Positions 1-9,951 of a stretch of DNA of 64,000 bases are shown in pieces. Position 1 is the first letter of the stretch. Each line of letters starts with the position of its first letter. Source of the stretch: Erythrobasidium yunnanense (lineage: Eukaryota > Basidiomycota > Cystobasidiomycetes > Erythrobasidiales > Erythrobasidiaceae); assembly GCA_001600175.1 (NCBI GenBank), contig BCJC01000008.1:1242781-1306780 (forward strand), written 5' to 3'. A program made the translations under genes and the position numbers. Below the pieces are notes generated by a model that worked only from the letters and a program-made list of their open reading frames with translations, searched no databases and was not told the DNA's origin.

Positions 1-1
1 G

Positions 2-175
2 GAGGTGAAGGCTGAGGTGTTCTGGATGGCCGCGAACCTATCGAACTGGAACGAGAGCGCGGAGGTGACCGACTTCGGGCTTTCCGAAGGCCCAACTTGG
101 GGAGAAGGTCCATACCCTCGTTATGAGCACCTTCCAGATGCGAGAACTACCAACAGACGATGTTGGAAAACGTGA
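2..175 (+). CDS. possible 3'-terminal exon of an unidentified gene
   Basis: An open frame enters from the left edge and runs 57 codons to a TGA. It is rich in Trp, Glu and Pro, with local sequence WMAANLSNWNES and GLSEGPTWGEGPYPRY. No family is recognised. Composition looks more protein-like than the opposite-strand frames here, but a partial exon of this length cannot be proved by eye. If real, it ends about 560 bp upstream of the GH5 gene, leaving 176-739 as 3' UTR plus the glucanase promoter. In that gap I see no other gene. Confidence 0.25.
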   Translation, partial: EVKAEVFWMAANLSNWNESAEVTDFGLSEGPTWGEGPYPRYEHLPDARTTNRRCWKT

Positions 176-739
176 AGAGCTTTCCAGCCAAGAGATACTG
201 TGCTTGCTGCGCCTGGTCGAGATAGCAATGTCCTCCCAGACCCCGTCAAGGATGCTCCAAGCGCGACAGAGCCGCTGTCGCAGCAGCTGATGTATGCAAC
301 CTGACGCTGTGTGCAAGAAAGAGTTGGAACCCAGAACCTCAAGGCAGCCTGCATCCGGTTCAAGCATCCTTTGTCGACAGGCCGTTTCCCGCAGCCTTTG
401 TCGCACAGGCAAACATCGATTGCACGCACAAGCTGGCACGTTGCAGACTTTCATACACTGTTAGAAGCACTCTCATGCCTCACAACATCGTAAGCTGGTG
501 AACTCACAGCATTCGGCGCCCTTTCAAACTCCAACGTTCCCGCGCCGTAATGATCTGGCAACTGAAGATCGTCTCGTATGCTAGGTACGCTGTTCTGATG
601 TTTGCAAGCTTCGCCATTCAGTCGGGATGCAAATCCGCAAGCCATCGATCTGTTTGTTGTGCTCACTTCCAGTCCAGAATGAAAGCCGCTCGAAGATCCT
701 TCTCAATGCTGTGTTCTCTTTCACTAACTCCTTACCACT

Positions 740-2711
740 ATGCATCTATCCCTGAGTACAGCAGCTGCGAGCCTGCTAGCAGCATATCTGGCTGCTTCAC
801 CTGTGCAGGTGCAAGCTGGCTTGCTTCCTAAAGCTCGACCTGTGGGCCATCTTAACTGGGTCAAGCGAGAGAGCGCCGGAGAACCAAGCTGGACCTCGAA
901 GCATGACAGTGAGGGAGATTTTCTGTTGAGGTGTCAGGGTCGCTGAGATCGTTCGCCTAGGCACCCTTCTATCGCCTGAGCCGCCAGCTGCAGAGATTGC
1001 ACAGGTCCAGTCTTACAATACTCACCTAGCGAAACAAGCCTTTGTCAACCTAGCGAAACTGTCTGGTAAATCAGCGAACACACCCGATGACGATTCGCAG
1101 GTCGAGAAGCGGGCAGCAAGACCTCAAGGAGTCCCCGCTGACAAGGCTGTCGAGGATATCCTACCAAAGTTCCTCCACCTGGCAGCGGAGCCGGACAGCG
1201 GCAAAGAGGATGAACAGATGCCTACTCCTGCCTTTCCATACGGATCTGCACCAATACGAGGCGTGAATCTTGGTGGATGGCTAGTCCGTGAGTTGCGACT
1301 TCTCTCGGCTAATGCACCCAAATTGACCTTATGTCCTTGCAGTCGAACCCTGGATTACTCCTTCCATATTCTCGAACGCTGGTGACCCTAAGGTCGTTGA
1401 CGAGTGGACCTACGGCGAGAAGTATGGGCCAGTAGAAGCAGGACGCCTGCTTACACAGCACTGGGATACCTGGATCACCGAAGACGACCTCGCACAAATC
1501 GCTTCTCTGGGTCTAAACCATGTCAGAATCCCTATTGGCTGGTGGGCGCTCGACAAAGACAGGAAGGAGCCTTATCCTCAAGGGCAATACCCGTATTTAT
1601 TCGGGGCGGTCGAGTGGGCTAAGAAGCATGGCTTGAAGGTCATGATCGATCTGCATGGGGCGCCTGGTAGTCAGAATGGCTTTGACAAGTATGTCCATCA
1701 ACTCTGGTATGGTACCGCCCGCTGGCTAACCTTTTTACGCTATCTAGCTCTGGTCGCCGAGGGAATGTGCTGTGGCACACCGACAAGGAGAACGTCGATC
1801 GCACCAAGGCAGCCCTGCAAGTTCTCCTCGATGACTTCTACCAGCCAGAGTATCAAGGCGTCGTCACTTCCATCGAACTTCTGAATGAACCTGCTGGCTT
1901 TGTGGGAGGCAATATGATGGAGAATGTTAAGCAATTTTACTATGATGGCTATGGTCAAGTGCGATACCCTGAATCTGGCGGTGGTAACACTTCCGCCTCA
2001 GATTTGCTCGTCTCGTAGGCCATTCTGCCTCGTCGTCAGCGAAACGTACTGAACCCATCGACTAGGATCCATGATGCCTTCCAGCCTCTACCTTCTTGGA
2101 AAGGCTTCATGCCGTCACCAAATTGGAAGAATGTTGCGCTCGATACTCACTGTAAGCATAAAGCACCCACTGCCTTGCGATCTTCAGCTAATTCGCATTT
2201 CCACAGACTATTCCATCTTCAACCAGCAAGACCTTCAGATGTCAGACGACGATCGCATCCAAGCTGTGTGCAAGGCTAAGTCTGGTCTCGTTGACTCGAA
2301 TGCCAATCTTTGGACCTTTGTTGGAGAGTGGACTCCTGCCAACACTGATTGTGCGGCAGCCTTGAATGGTAAGTTTCCTTCCACATACTAAAGCTTGTTA
2401 GGTGCTCACATGCAATCTCCTTGTAAGGTGCAGGCGTAGGTTCGCGCTACGATGGTACCTATCCCGGCTCTCAGCGCATCGGCTCCTGTGAGGGCAAGAC
2501 TGGGGATGCTAGTAAGTTCAGCGAAGAGTTCAAGACTTTCCTCGGCAAGTACTGGGAAGTACAAGCTACTGTCTTTGAGTCTGCAAGTGGATGGATGCAG
2601 TGGGCTTGGAAGACGGAGGGCGCGGATGAATGGTCATACAAGAAGGGCGTTGAGTACGGCTGGATACCCAAGGATCCTTCGCAGCGCAAGTATCCTCATC
2701 CCTGCTCTTGA
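740..2711 (+). CDS. secreted GH5 glucan 1,3-beta-glucosidase (exo-beta-1,3-glucanase)
   Basis: Removes glucose units from the non-reducing ends of beta-1,3-glucan during wall remodelling or glucan use; expected to be secreted. Seven exons give about 544 residues: 740-908, 961-1287, 1343-1688, 1748-2014, 2066-2151, 2207-2368 and about 2434-2711. The N-terminus is a signal peptide (MHLSLSTAAASLLAAYLAAS) followed by a roughly 130-residue pro or linker region containing a KR site. The catalytic domain opens with RGVNLGGWLVLEPWITPS, carries the acid/base Glu in LLNEPAGF and the nucleophile Glu in FVGEWTPAN. The third-from-last acceptor could be AAG (2427) or CAG (2433); the latter gives the family's usual NGVG. 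In-frame stops inside the locus all fall in introns. The family assignment is firm; the exact glucan substrate is inferred. Confidence 0.9.
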
Positions 2712-2788
2712 TGGTGGGTCATGTAATGTTGGTAGTAAGTTAACGATCTTATGTTGGGTCTCGGGTTGTAATCGTTACGCCATATCTA

Positions 2789-3115
2789 ATGCGACTTTCT
2801 TTGATACGACGGTCGCTGCCTCGGCTCACACTCTACACTGGCGGTCCTGAATGCTCGCTGTGCGAAGTTGCGAAGGAGAAGCTCGACGAGATGCGATCGC
2901 ACTCTGCGCCTTTCGAGCTTGAAGCAGTCAACATACGCGCAAACAGGACAGACAAGGAGCTCAAGAAGGCGAGGAGATTGTGGCAGTACGATATACCGGT
3001 GTTGCTGCTGGACGGGAAATACATCATGAAGCATCGCATCAACGAATCGCGACTTCTCGAGCTGCTCGAAGAAGCCAGCAAAAGCAGGAGTAGCAACAGC
3101 TCAAGGAAGACGTAA
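2789..3115 (+). CDS. glutaredoxin-like small thiol protein (DUF836 / YDR286C-type)
   Basis: Single-exon gene for 108 residues. A thioredoxin-fold start, LTLYTGGPECSLCEVAKEKL, carries a CxxC active-site pair (CSLC), followed by the cis-Pro region YDIPVLLLDGKYI typical of the glutaredoxin-like family that includes yeast YDR286C and human C5orf63. The basic, Leu-rich first dozen residues could act as a mitochondrial presequence, though this is only suggestive. The C-terminus is a Ser/Lys/Arg tail. It starts only 78 bp after the glucanase stop, on the same strand. Function in this family is poorly known; a thiol-disulfide role is inferred from the CxxC. Confidence 0.8.
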   Translation: MRLSLIRRSLPRLTLYTGGPECSLCEVAKEKLDEMRSHSAPFELEAVNIRANRTDKELKKARRLWQYDIPVLLLDGKYIMKHRINESRLLELLEEASKSRSSNSSRKT

Positions 3116-3903
3116 CAAGCTATGTATATGTATACTCAAGAGAAGAGGATGCGTTACTGGCTACAGCTCGGAGTGCCCTTCTGACCTGAACCGTCGACTC
3201 GCATTGCCCGCGAGACTGGTGCAATCGACCACTTCCGCCCGCCCTGGTATTCCATCGTCATGAAGTTATACGTTCATTAGATGCAGCCAAGCACCTCGTC
3301 ATTGGCATGCAGCGACCAAGTCTGGGAAGAAAAGGCTGGCTGTCTCAAATCAAAGGCTTCGATACCGACGAGAAAACTCGCTGACGTTGGCGACACCGTT
3401 ACATCACCTCCACGCTACACGAGTATGCTATCAAGAATACTCTCCAACCTCTGTCGTCTCTTTTCAGCGACCGTGCCCTTATGCGGAAGCCGGACACCGG
3501 CCACCTGCCTGTCCGAGCCAACGCTCACTGTCAATATTATTGCATTGAGTAGATGGCACGCTGTATACACTGAAAGGCACCGTACCTTTCAAGCTGCGTG
3601 CCCTGTCCTGGCCAAATGTGCCTGGCAATTATGAGCGAAAGCGGAAGTCGAAGCATGGCAATTTAGCAAGAACCTTGGCTAGAACATCCTACATACGTTC
3701 CAACTCTCTTCATCCTCTCTTTCCTCTACTACCCAGTCAATCTTCAAGCAAGACAACTCGAGCTAGACTCCTATCCGAACATAGCTGGACTATCGTTCGA
3801 CGCACCTTCATCTTTCTTCAGCCAACGTAGATCATCTTTCGCAAACCTTTTTCAACCCACACATCCACCTTTATTCACTCGTCGATATCTCAAGCCCGCA
3901 AAA
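3116..3903 (+). other. intergenic region with pyrimidine-rich leader
   Basis: Nearly 790 bp without a convincing gene. The frames present have no recognisable similarity or splice-linked continuation. The last 200 bp before the protease start are rich in CT tracts and end in an A-rich start context (gcaaaaATG), consistent with a promoter and 5' leader for the downstream gene. Confidence 0.5.
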
Positions 3904-6499
3904 ATGCATACACCAACTCTCATTCAGACGGCTTTCACAGCAGCATCCCTCATCGCTGGCGCAGCTGCTGCACCTGTAAGACGTGGATCAGTAGTCGACG
4001 ATGGCTTCCCCTCGGCACCTCCTTCTCGCCGCGGATCGTTTGTAGGCGATGAGCTTCCCTTGTCTAGACGTGCATCTATAGTCGAGCTTCCGACTCCACC
4101 TTCACGAAGAGGATCAGTGGTAGATGAGACAGCATCCTTGTCCGCCAGCCGACGTGGCTCGCTAGCCGGTGCGAACGATATCACCGCATCTCGTCGACGC
4201 TCTCTGGCACCTGAAGACGTACAACCCGCACGAAGAAGCTCAATGGCAAATCCTGGCGACATCTTCGCAGCTCGCAAGCGCTCTGTCCTGGCTGAAGATG
4301 CCCCTGTCAGGCGCAGCTCAGTAGCTGGTCCTGCAGACATAACTGCTTCCCGCAGACGGTCTCTGGCTCCGGAAGATGCTTACGAATTCCCAGCCCGGCG
4401 CAGTCTCGCTGCACCATCACCAGCCGATATTTTCGCTGCTCGATCCCGTGCATCTGCACCTGGCTCGTCAGCTCCGCTCCAAGTCAAGGTGGATGTCCAA
4501 GCCGAGGAGGCAGACGAGGATGACACTCCTTTTGTGCAATCGCCTGTCTCGACCTCCAATGCTCCCACTGCTGCAGACATCTTCAACGCTCGTCGACGCT
4601 CTGCTACTCCCGAAGCGCCTGTTCGAAGGAGCTCCCTCGCGCCCTCTGCAGCTGATATCGTGGCGTCTCGCAGAAGATCAGCTGTAGAGATACCGGCAGA
4701 GTCTCTCAATCGGAGAAGCTCGGCCGCACCCTCTCCCGCCGATATTTTCAATGCAAGAAGGCGATCAGCTATTCCAGAAGCAGCTGACCCTCAATTGGCG
4801 AGGCGCAGCTCGCTCGCTGCTCCACAAGACATTGTCTCTTCTCGAAGGCGATCCTTCGCAAACGGCGACAACACTCCATCTCGCCGCTCATCCCTAGCCA
4901 ACGAGCTTCCCGTCTGGCGGACTTCATTTGGTGCAGTTCCTCCCACCGGAGGTTCAGTCGTGGTCGAAGAGGAGGTCGCACCAGAGGACGATGTTCCAGA
5001 AGCTTCTACATCCGCATCCCCTGCTGTTGCCATCATACCCCTTCACAAGCGCGCCGAAAACCCTCTGGCTCACGAGGACGGCTCCGTCAATTGGCATGCA
5101 GCTACCGTATGTCACCTTCTCCAAGTCTTCGTCAGCGTATCTACTTTGAGCTGACAATTGTATCCCTACTAGGCTCATCTTGACCACATCAACATAAAAT
5201 ACGAAAAGGGCATCATCGCACACCAAGTCAACAAAGGCGAGCCTTTACTAGATGCTCGTCACTACAGCCCAGAAGAACTGGTTGAGCGAGAAGAAACCCT
5301 AGCGAAAAGGGCAACAGAAGAGTTGGCGGAAGAGGCAGTAGCACCCGAGGAAGCTGGCGATGATGATCTTCCTACTGTCGAAGACGACTTTATGGCTGGA
5401 GCCACTGAGTTCTCGGTGGGTAACCCGAATCTAGCCGCCTTCAAAAGCAAGGCCGTCAAGAGGCAGAGCGGTGTTAAGCTTACTGCGTATAACAATGACC
5501 TATGTGAGCTTTACTTAATCAAGCTTCAATTCCTTTCTTCACTGACTCTCACTCTTCTCGACAGTATGGGCTGGTCCCGTGACAATAGGCAGCAATGCGC
5601 AACCATTCATCCTGGACTTCGATACAGGCTCCGCCGACACTTGGGTTCCTTCCAAGAACTGCAAGTCCTCTGCGTGCGCCAAGCACCACAAATATGACCC
5701 TTCAGCAAGCGAGACGTCCGATCTCATGAGCGACAACAAGCTCAGCATCCAGTACGGTGACGGCAGCACTACTACTGGGCAAGTATACCAGGACAACCTC
5801 ACTATCGCTGGCATGACCGCCAAAGACCAGACTATCGGAGTCGCGACCACTCTATCGAGTTCTTTCGCCAATGATCCTCATGATGGCATCATGGGCATGG
5901 GCTATCAAAGTATTTCACAAATGAACGAAGCTCCTGTCTTCCAGACTTTGATGAAACAGAACAAAGTTTCGAAAGCTCAATTCTCCTTCAACCTGAACTC
6001 CGGCGGCGGTTCCGAGCTATACCTTGGCGGCGCTAATCCCAACAAGTATAAGGGCAATATGGAGTGGCACGATGTGGTATCTGAGAGCTACTGGGTACTT
6101 CAAGCGGATGCTCAAGTGAACGGCAAGACAGCGGCGGACGATTTCTACGCGATTGTCGATACTGGCACTACTGTCGTAGTCGCACCTACCGCGCAAGCGA
6201 AAGAGTTCTGGTCTAAAGTCGAAGGCTCGCAACCATACTCCGGTGGCTACTACACTTTCCCGTGCGACAGTGCACCAGAAGTATCGTTCAGCTTTGGCGG
6301 CAAGAAGTGGGAGATGTCTGAAGGCAACCTTAACCTAGGCGCTACTCAAGCTGGCTCTGATAGATGCGTTGGCTCCATCGTTGGCATGGATGTTGGCATA
6401 TCAGCCTGGATCATCGGAGACTCTTTCTTGAAGGATGTATACACCACTTTCGATTTTGACAAGAACCGAGTTGGCTTCGCGGAGAAGTCGGATTCGTAG
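3904..6499 (+). CDS. pepsin-like aspartic protease with long repetitive dibasic prodomain
   Basis: Three exons (3904-5106, 5173-5503, 5565-6499) encode about 822 residues, twice the normal size for an A1 aspartic protease. After a signal peptide ending in GAAAA comes about 330 residues of degenerate repeats of the type PADIFNARRRSA-x-PEA-xx-RRSSLAP. They hold some 20 dibasic sites, nearly all in R-R-x-S or R-R-S context. A second pro-segment with acidic runs follows and ends at AVKR (about residue 498), the probable kexin site releasing the mature enzyme. The catalytic half has both aspartates, in DFDTGSADTWV and VDTGTTVVV, and ends with the usual IIGDSFLKDVYTTFDF. The enzyme is probably secreted and self- or kexin-matured. 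The repeats could be spacer, autoinhibitor or a source of released peptides; their role is unknown. Confidence 0.9.
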
Positions 6500-6690
6500 A
6501 CCGTACAGTAGGGGATGAAGTGTGTATGGAGTCTTAGATTCGCTAGAGGCTGTTATTGTTATTATAGACCGCATCCTGCAGATTAATCGCATGCAAACAA
6601 GAACGTATTGGGGCTCACTTGTCTTATTATTCAGCCGCATTGACTTGTCAAGCTGCACTATGCTACACTCTTTGCCATTACCTAGCTACT

Positions 6691-9600
6691 TCACATGAAA
6701 TTAAGCGAAGAGAACCCCGAGTCTCCTGATATCGGGTTCGTAAAGCCTGATTGCGAACTCCAATCTATATCGGTGAAGAAGGCTGACAGACTCGGCAAAC
6801 CGTCCATGCCATTCTCCACATTACTTGCCCAGTCTGCCAGAGGCAGATTAGATGGACTAATGCCAGTCGAGGGAGACTTTGCGAGGTATCCGGCAAATGG
6901 ATTATTGACACCGTTCTGTGAGTTCGGACTGGCGCTTGGCATATCGGCATTGTGCGTAGCGAAGAACTGTCGGATGGAATCCAAGACGCCCTCGGAGTCA
7001 GGGGAATAGCCTGTGCTGAGATGTTGCTGCTTCTTGAGCTTCATTCGAAGCATATATACGTCCAGCAGGTTTGCATACTGCCCGGCAGGGTGAGGCCAGG
7101 TGCAGTCCTTGCTTCTCCAGGTCGTTACGAGGTTCTCGACGAGGCGGCCGACTTCCTGAGCTTGCTCATCTTTCAGCGCTCCAAGACGTACAGTCTGCTA
7201 TACAGCTTAGCCATCGTCATGCTCGAATGCAGTAGACTTACCTTCAGAAGGAAGACCGCTGCGAAGACAAGGTAAGAATAGTAGCGGGGTGGCATGAAGA
7301 TAAGCAGGCCTTGCGGCGAACTGATTTGCCCTACTCGAAACACTCAGCTTAGGTTAGCTCGACAATGTCAAAGAATGCTTACACTCCGTGATGATAGCAA
7401 GCGCTGCGTCTACTGCGTCCATAATATACCTAGCATCTGGAAGCTTTCCGACGCCGTCCTGAAAGACGGGTGCTGGGCTGTTCTCGTCTGGTGGAGGCTC
7501 CGTACGCGCCAATATAGCTGAGAAAGGATAGCTGTTCAAGTATAGGCGGAGGTAGAGCCAAGAGAAGTGCAGAGTCTCTTTGACTGGGCTTGACCAGGGA
7601 TGCTGCCACCATGTTCGTTTCCACGCATCGACACCCAGCCGGAAGTCGTCAATGCTGTCGAGATAGCACGTGAGCTGTGATCTAGACTTGGCTACAAGAA
7701 GCCGACATACTATCGAGCGTAGTTTGCCAAGCGCATCATTTCCATCTGCTTTTCCTTCGTTGACGAATAGAGGACATCTTGGACTGTTCCAAACAGTGTC
7801 AGACAATTGTTTACCCTTGCGACGATTGACCCACTGTTCGACATGAGCTGGATCAGATCCAGATGTGCTTGCATAGCAGAGGCATATTCGACATGGTCCA
7901 GCTGACAGGCTGCGAATAGAGTTGGGTACTCGGCTTTCTTGCCTTGTGCAGAATTTGCAGGACCACGACTCCAGAATCCTCGACCCATACGGACGGAGAT
8001 GCTGTGGATCTCAAGTCAGACTTACGATTGCAGAATAGATAATCGGTGACACGACACGTACGATCTGTCTGCCCAGTAGCAGCATGTCCAAGCTAGCGTC
8101 CGCCTTTCGCGAGAGTTTGGATGTAAAGGATCCTTGTGATGCGACTTCGCCCATGTTGCCTGATCCAAGCCAAGAAGATAGCCTAATCGGATAGCCTGTT
8201 CGTACTGTCAGTATGCAGTTTTAATTTATACTCGTTCGGGACTGACCGATCCAACCATGACCCAGACGAGCGAGGTATCCTTTACTTTCTGCCTACCTTG
8301 CGACTGCATCTCTGGACCGACCCACTCCGACAGCAACAGCAGAGCCTCTACAGCTCCGACTGATGCTCTCTCGCCCCACATCGCGTTTGTCAACAAGTTC
8401 TTCGTATACGACCATATCTTCAAATGAAGAGCAGAGTCGTCCATCCCTCTACTTGCGATGACGCAGATTGCTGCCAAAAGAATTGGGTCTTCATAGGCGA
8501 AGCGGCCGAGATTGGCATCGGTAAGCCTGATCGTAGCAATGAGAGGATAGAAAGGGTGATAAAAGCGGACAAAGGTATTCGAAAGCTCGCGGACCCTAGA
8601 GGCGATGAGGATGCCATCTTTGACAAGTTCGCACTCGTCCAGAGATGGATATAGCTTGTCGGGCTGTAGCATAAGCTGATTCTCTTGGTTCTTCTCGTCC
8701 AAGTTGGGTGGCGACGGTGCTCTCGAAGGCGCTTCTGACTGGCCCGCTGCATGTATGAGGATGTCGAAAGCATCTGCTGGGTTCTTCAGCTCTTCTGCGG
8801 AAGCAGCGCGCCTTTTCGGCGTCTGGTCCACCTGGGCTGAGGCTTGCTGAGATTGCTGAAGCTGCTGTTGAAGCTGGTGGTGGTGCTGTTGCTGCTGTTG
8901 CTGTTGATGTTGCTGGGATTGAAAGCTTTCCCACGGTCTCGATGAAGACGCAGAAAGATTGTTTATAGACATGCTGCCAGAGGATGTAGACGGACGTGCT
9001 GAGCTTTGCCAGGATAGACTCTGATTGCCGTCCTGCGGTATAATCGGCTGACTGGGGATTGAAGACAACACTGACCAGTTGCTTGGAGTATGACTTTCAG
9101 GTAGAGGAGCGGATGGAAGGGAGTGCGAGCTTGAAGGCCATGCAGGACCCGCTTGACGCGGGCTGGGGTTGAGCAGTGGTAGAGGCTCAAGTGCGTTCGC
9201 CGAAGTGGACTGATGAGGCACAGAGATGCTTGCAGAGCTTATGTCTTCGTCTACAGTCTCACTCTTTGTCTTGTTGCGCTTCCATTTCCCTCGTTTCGAT
9301 TCGGTCGCTACCACGCAGGGTCGCCCGCTACGTATGCAGCGTTCGCAAGGAGGTTTGAAAGCTATAGCGATGAAGACATGAGCGCTTAGCAAAGGAATAT
9401 TCTGTAAGTGAGGCCTACGCTGTCCCGTTGCGGGAAAGATGCCTGAAAAAGCCGGGTCAGTATGAAGCTTTCTCGAGGGTGTGAGTGGAGATTTCGATAG
9501 CCTACACTTTGCCTTTCTTGCTCTACATTCTTCGCAGGCTGGATGATGTCGGATACAGAGTTCAGAAGGTGAGCGATAGAGGGTGGGTGGTCAACAGGTA

Positions 9601-9888
9601 GGGAATCAGACTGGGCAGCATCAGTATATGCGATAGATTACCTCTATAACCTCTACTATAACTCCTCGAAGGTCCGCTGGCGGGATCCTGAGCATCTTGC
9701 ATCTTGCTCAAGGAGGGGTGTCTCTCGCTCGCTAGACCCCGTTGATAGCCGAAGCCGCGAGACTGATGCCTCTTCTTCTTCTTATGTGGTTCTCCTTCAA
9801 GCAGCAAGAGCTGCAGTGCTTGCGCGACAGGTGCGAAACGGTAGTAAGACAAGCTACAACCAGGCTGCCTGACAGCTCGCCACCCCAT
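6691..9888 (-). CDS. Zn2Cys6 fungal transcription factor with middle homology region
   Basis: DNA-binding regulator, nuclear. The zinc cluster is split by two introns; once joined it reads CEECRARKAKC, a 12-residue loop, then CERCIRSGRPC, giving the C-x2-C-x6-C-x12-C-x2-C-x6-C pattern, followed by a basic stretch RGKWKRNKTK. A Ser/Pro-rich linker with a Gln/His tract (CAG-type run near 8860-8910) leads to the fungal-specific domain: AIRLGYLLGLDQA, SISVRMGRGFWSRGP, DDFRLGVDAWKRTWW, YYSYLVFAAVFLLK. I infer eight introns, including 9641-9539, 9505-9443, 9418-9362, 8248-8196 and 7710-7655. Frame changes along the locus are explained by these. The start at 9888 is the first ATG after the upstream gene; a later Met is possible. 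The target genes are unknown. Confidence 0.85.
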
Positions 9889-9951
9889 GGTCGCGTCAAG
9901 TCGTGAGAGCAGATAAACGAACCGGATACATGTAGTTACTCAGTCTAAATG

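Noticed and set aside
38-454. Minus-strand frame of 138 codons at the left edge
   Set aside because: Composition is unlike the real genes here and the plus-strand frame 2-175 looks more protein-like over the same bases.
1980-2065. Stop codon in the middle of the GH5 glucanase frame, suggesting a pseudogene
   Set aside because: A 51-nt intron (2015-2065) with GTAGGC donor, TACTGAAC branch and CTAG acceptor removes it and restores the expected SIHDAFQPL sequence.
3924-5036. Long minus-strand frames opposite the protease prodomain
   Set aside because: They are shadows created by the repetitive RR/S codons of the plus-strand exon.
7354-7988. Two overlapping minus-strand frames that look like a frameshift in the Zn2Cys6 gene
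   Set aside because: An intron at 7710-7655 joins ANYARY to IDDFRLGVDAW exactly as in related regulators.
8860-8915. CAG/CTG repeat as a satellite or array
   Set aside because: It is an in-frame Gln/His tract within the linker of the Zn2Cys6 regulator.
6691-9888. This Zn2Cys6 gene as the quinate activator
   Set aside because: It lies 12 kb outside the cluster with unrelated genes between, and the cluster contains its own regulator between qutC and qutR.
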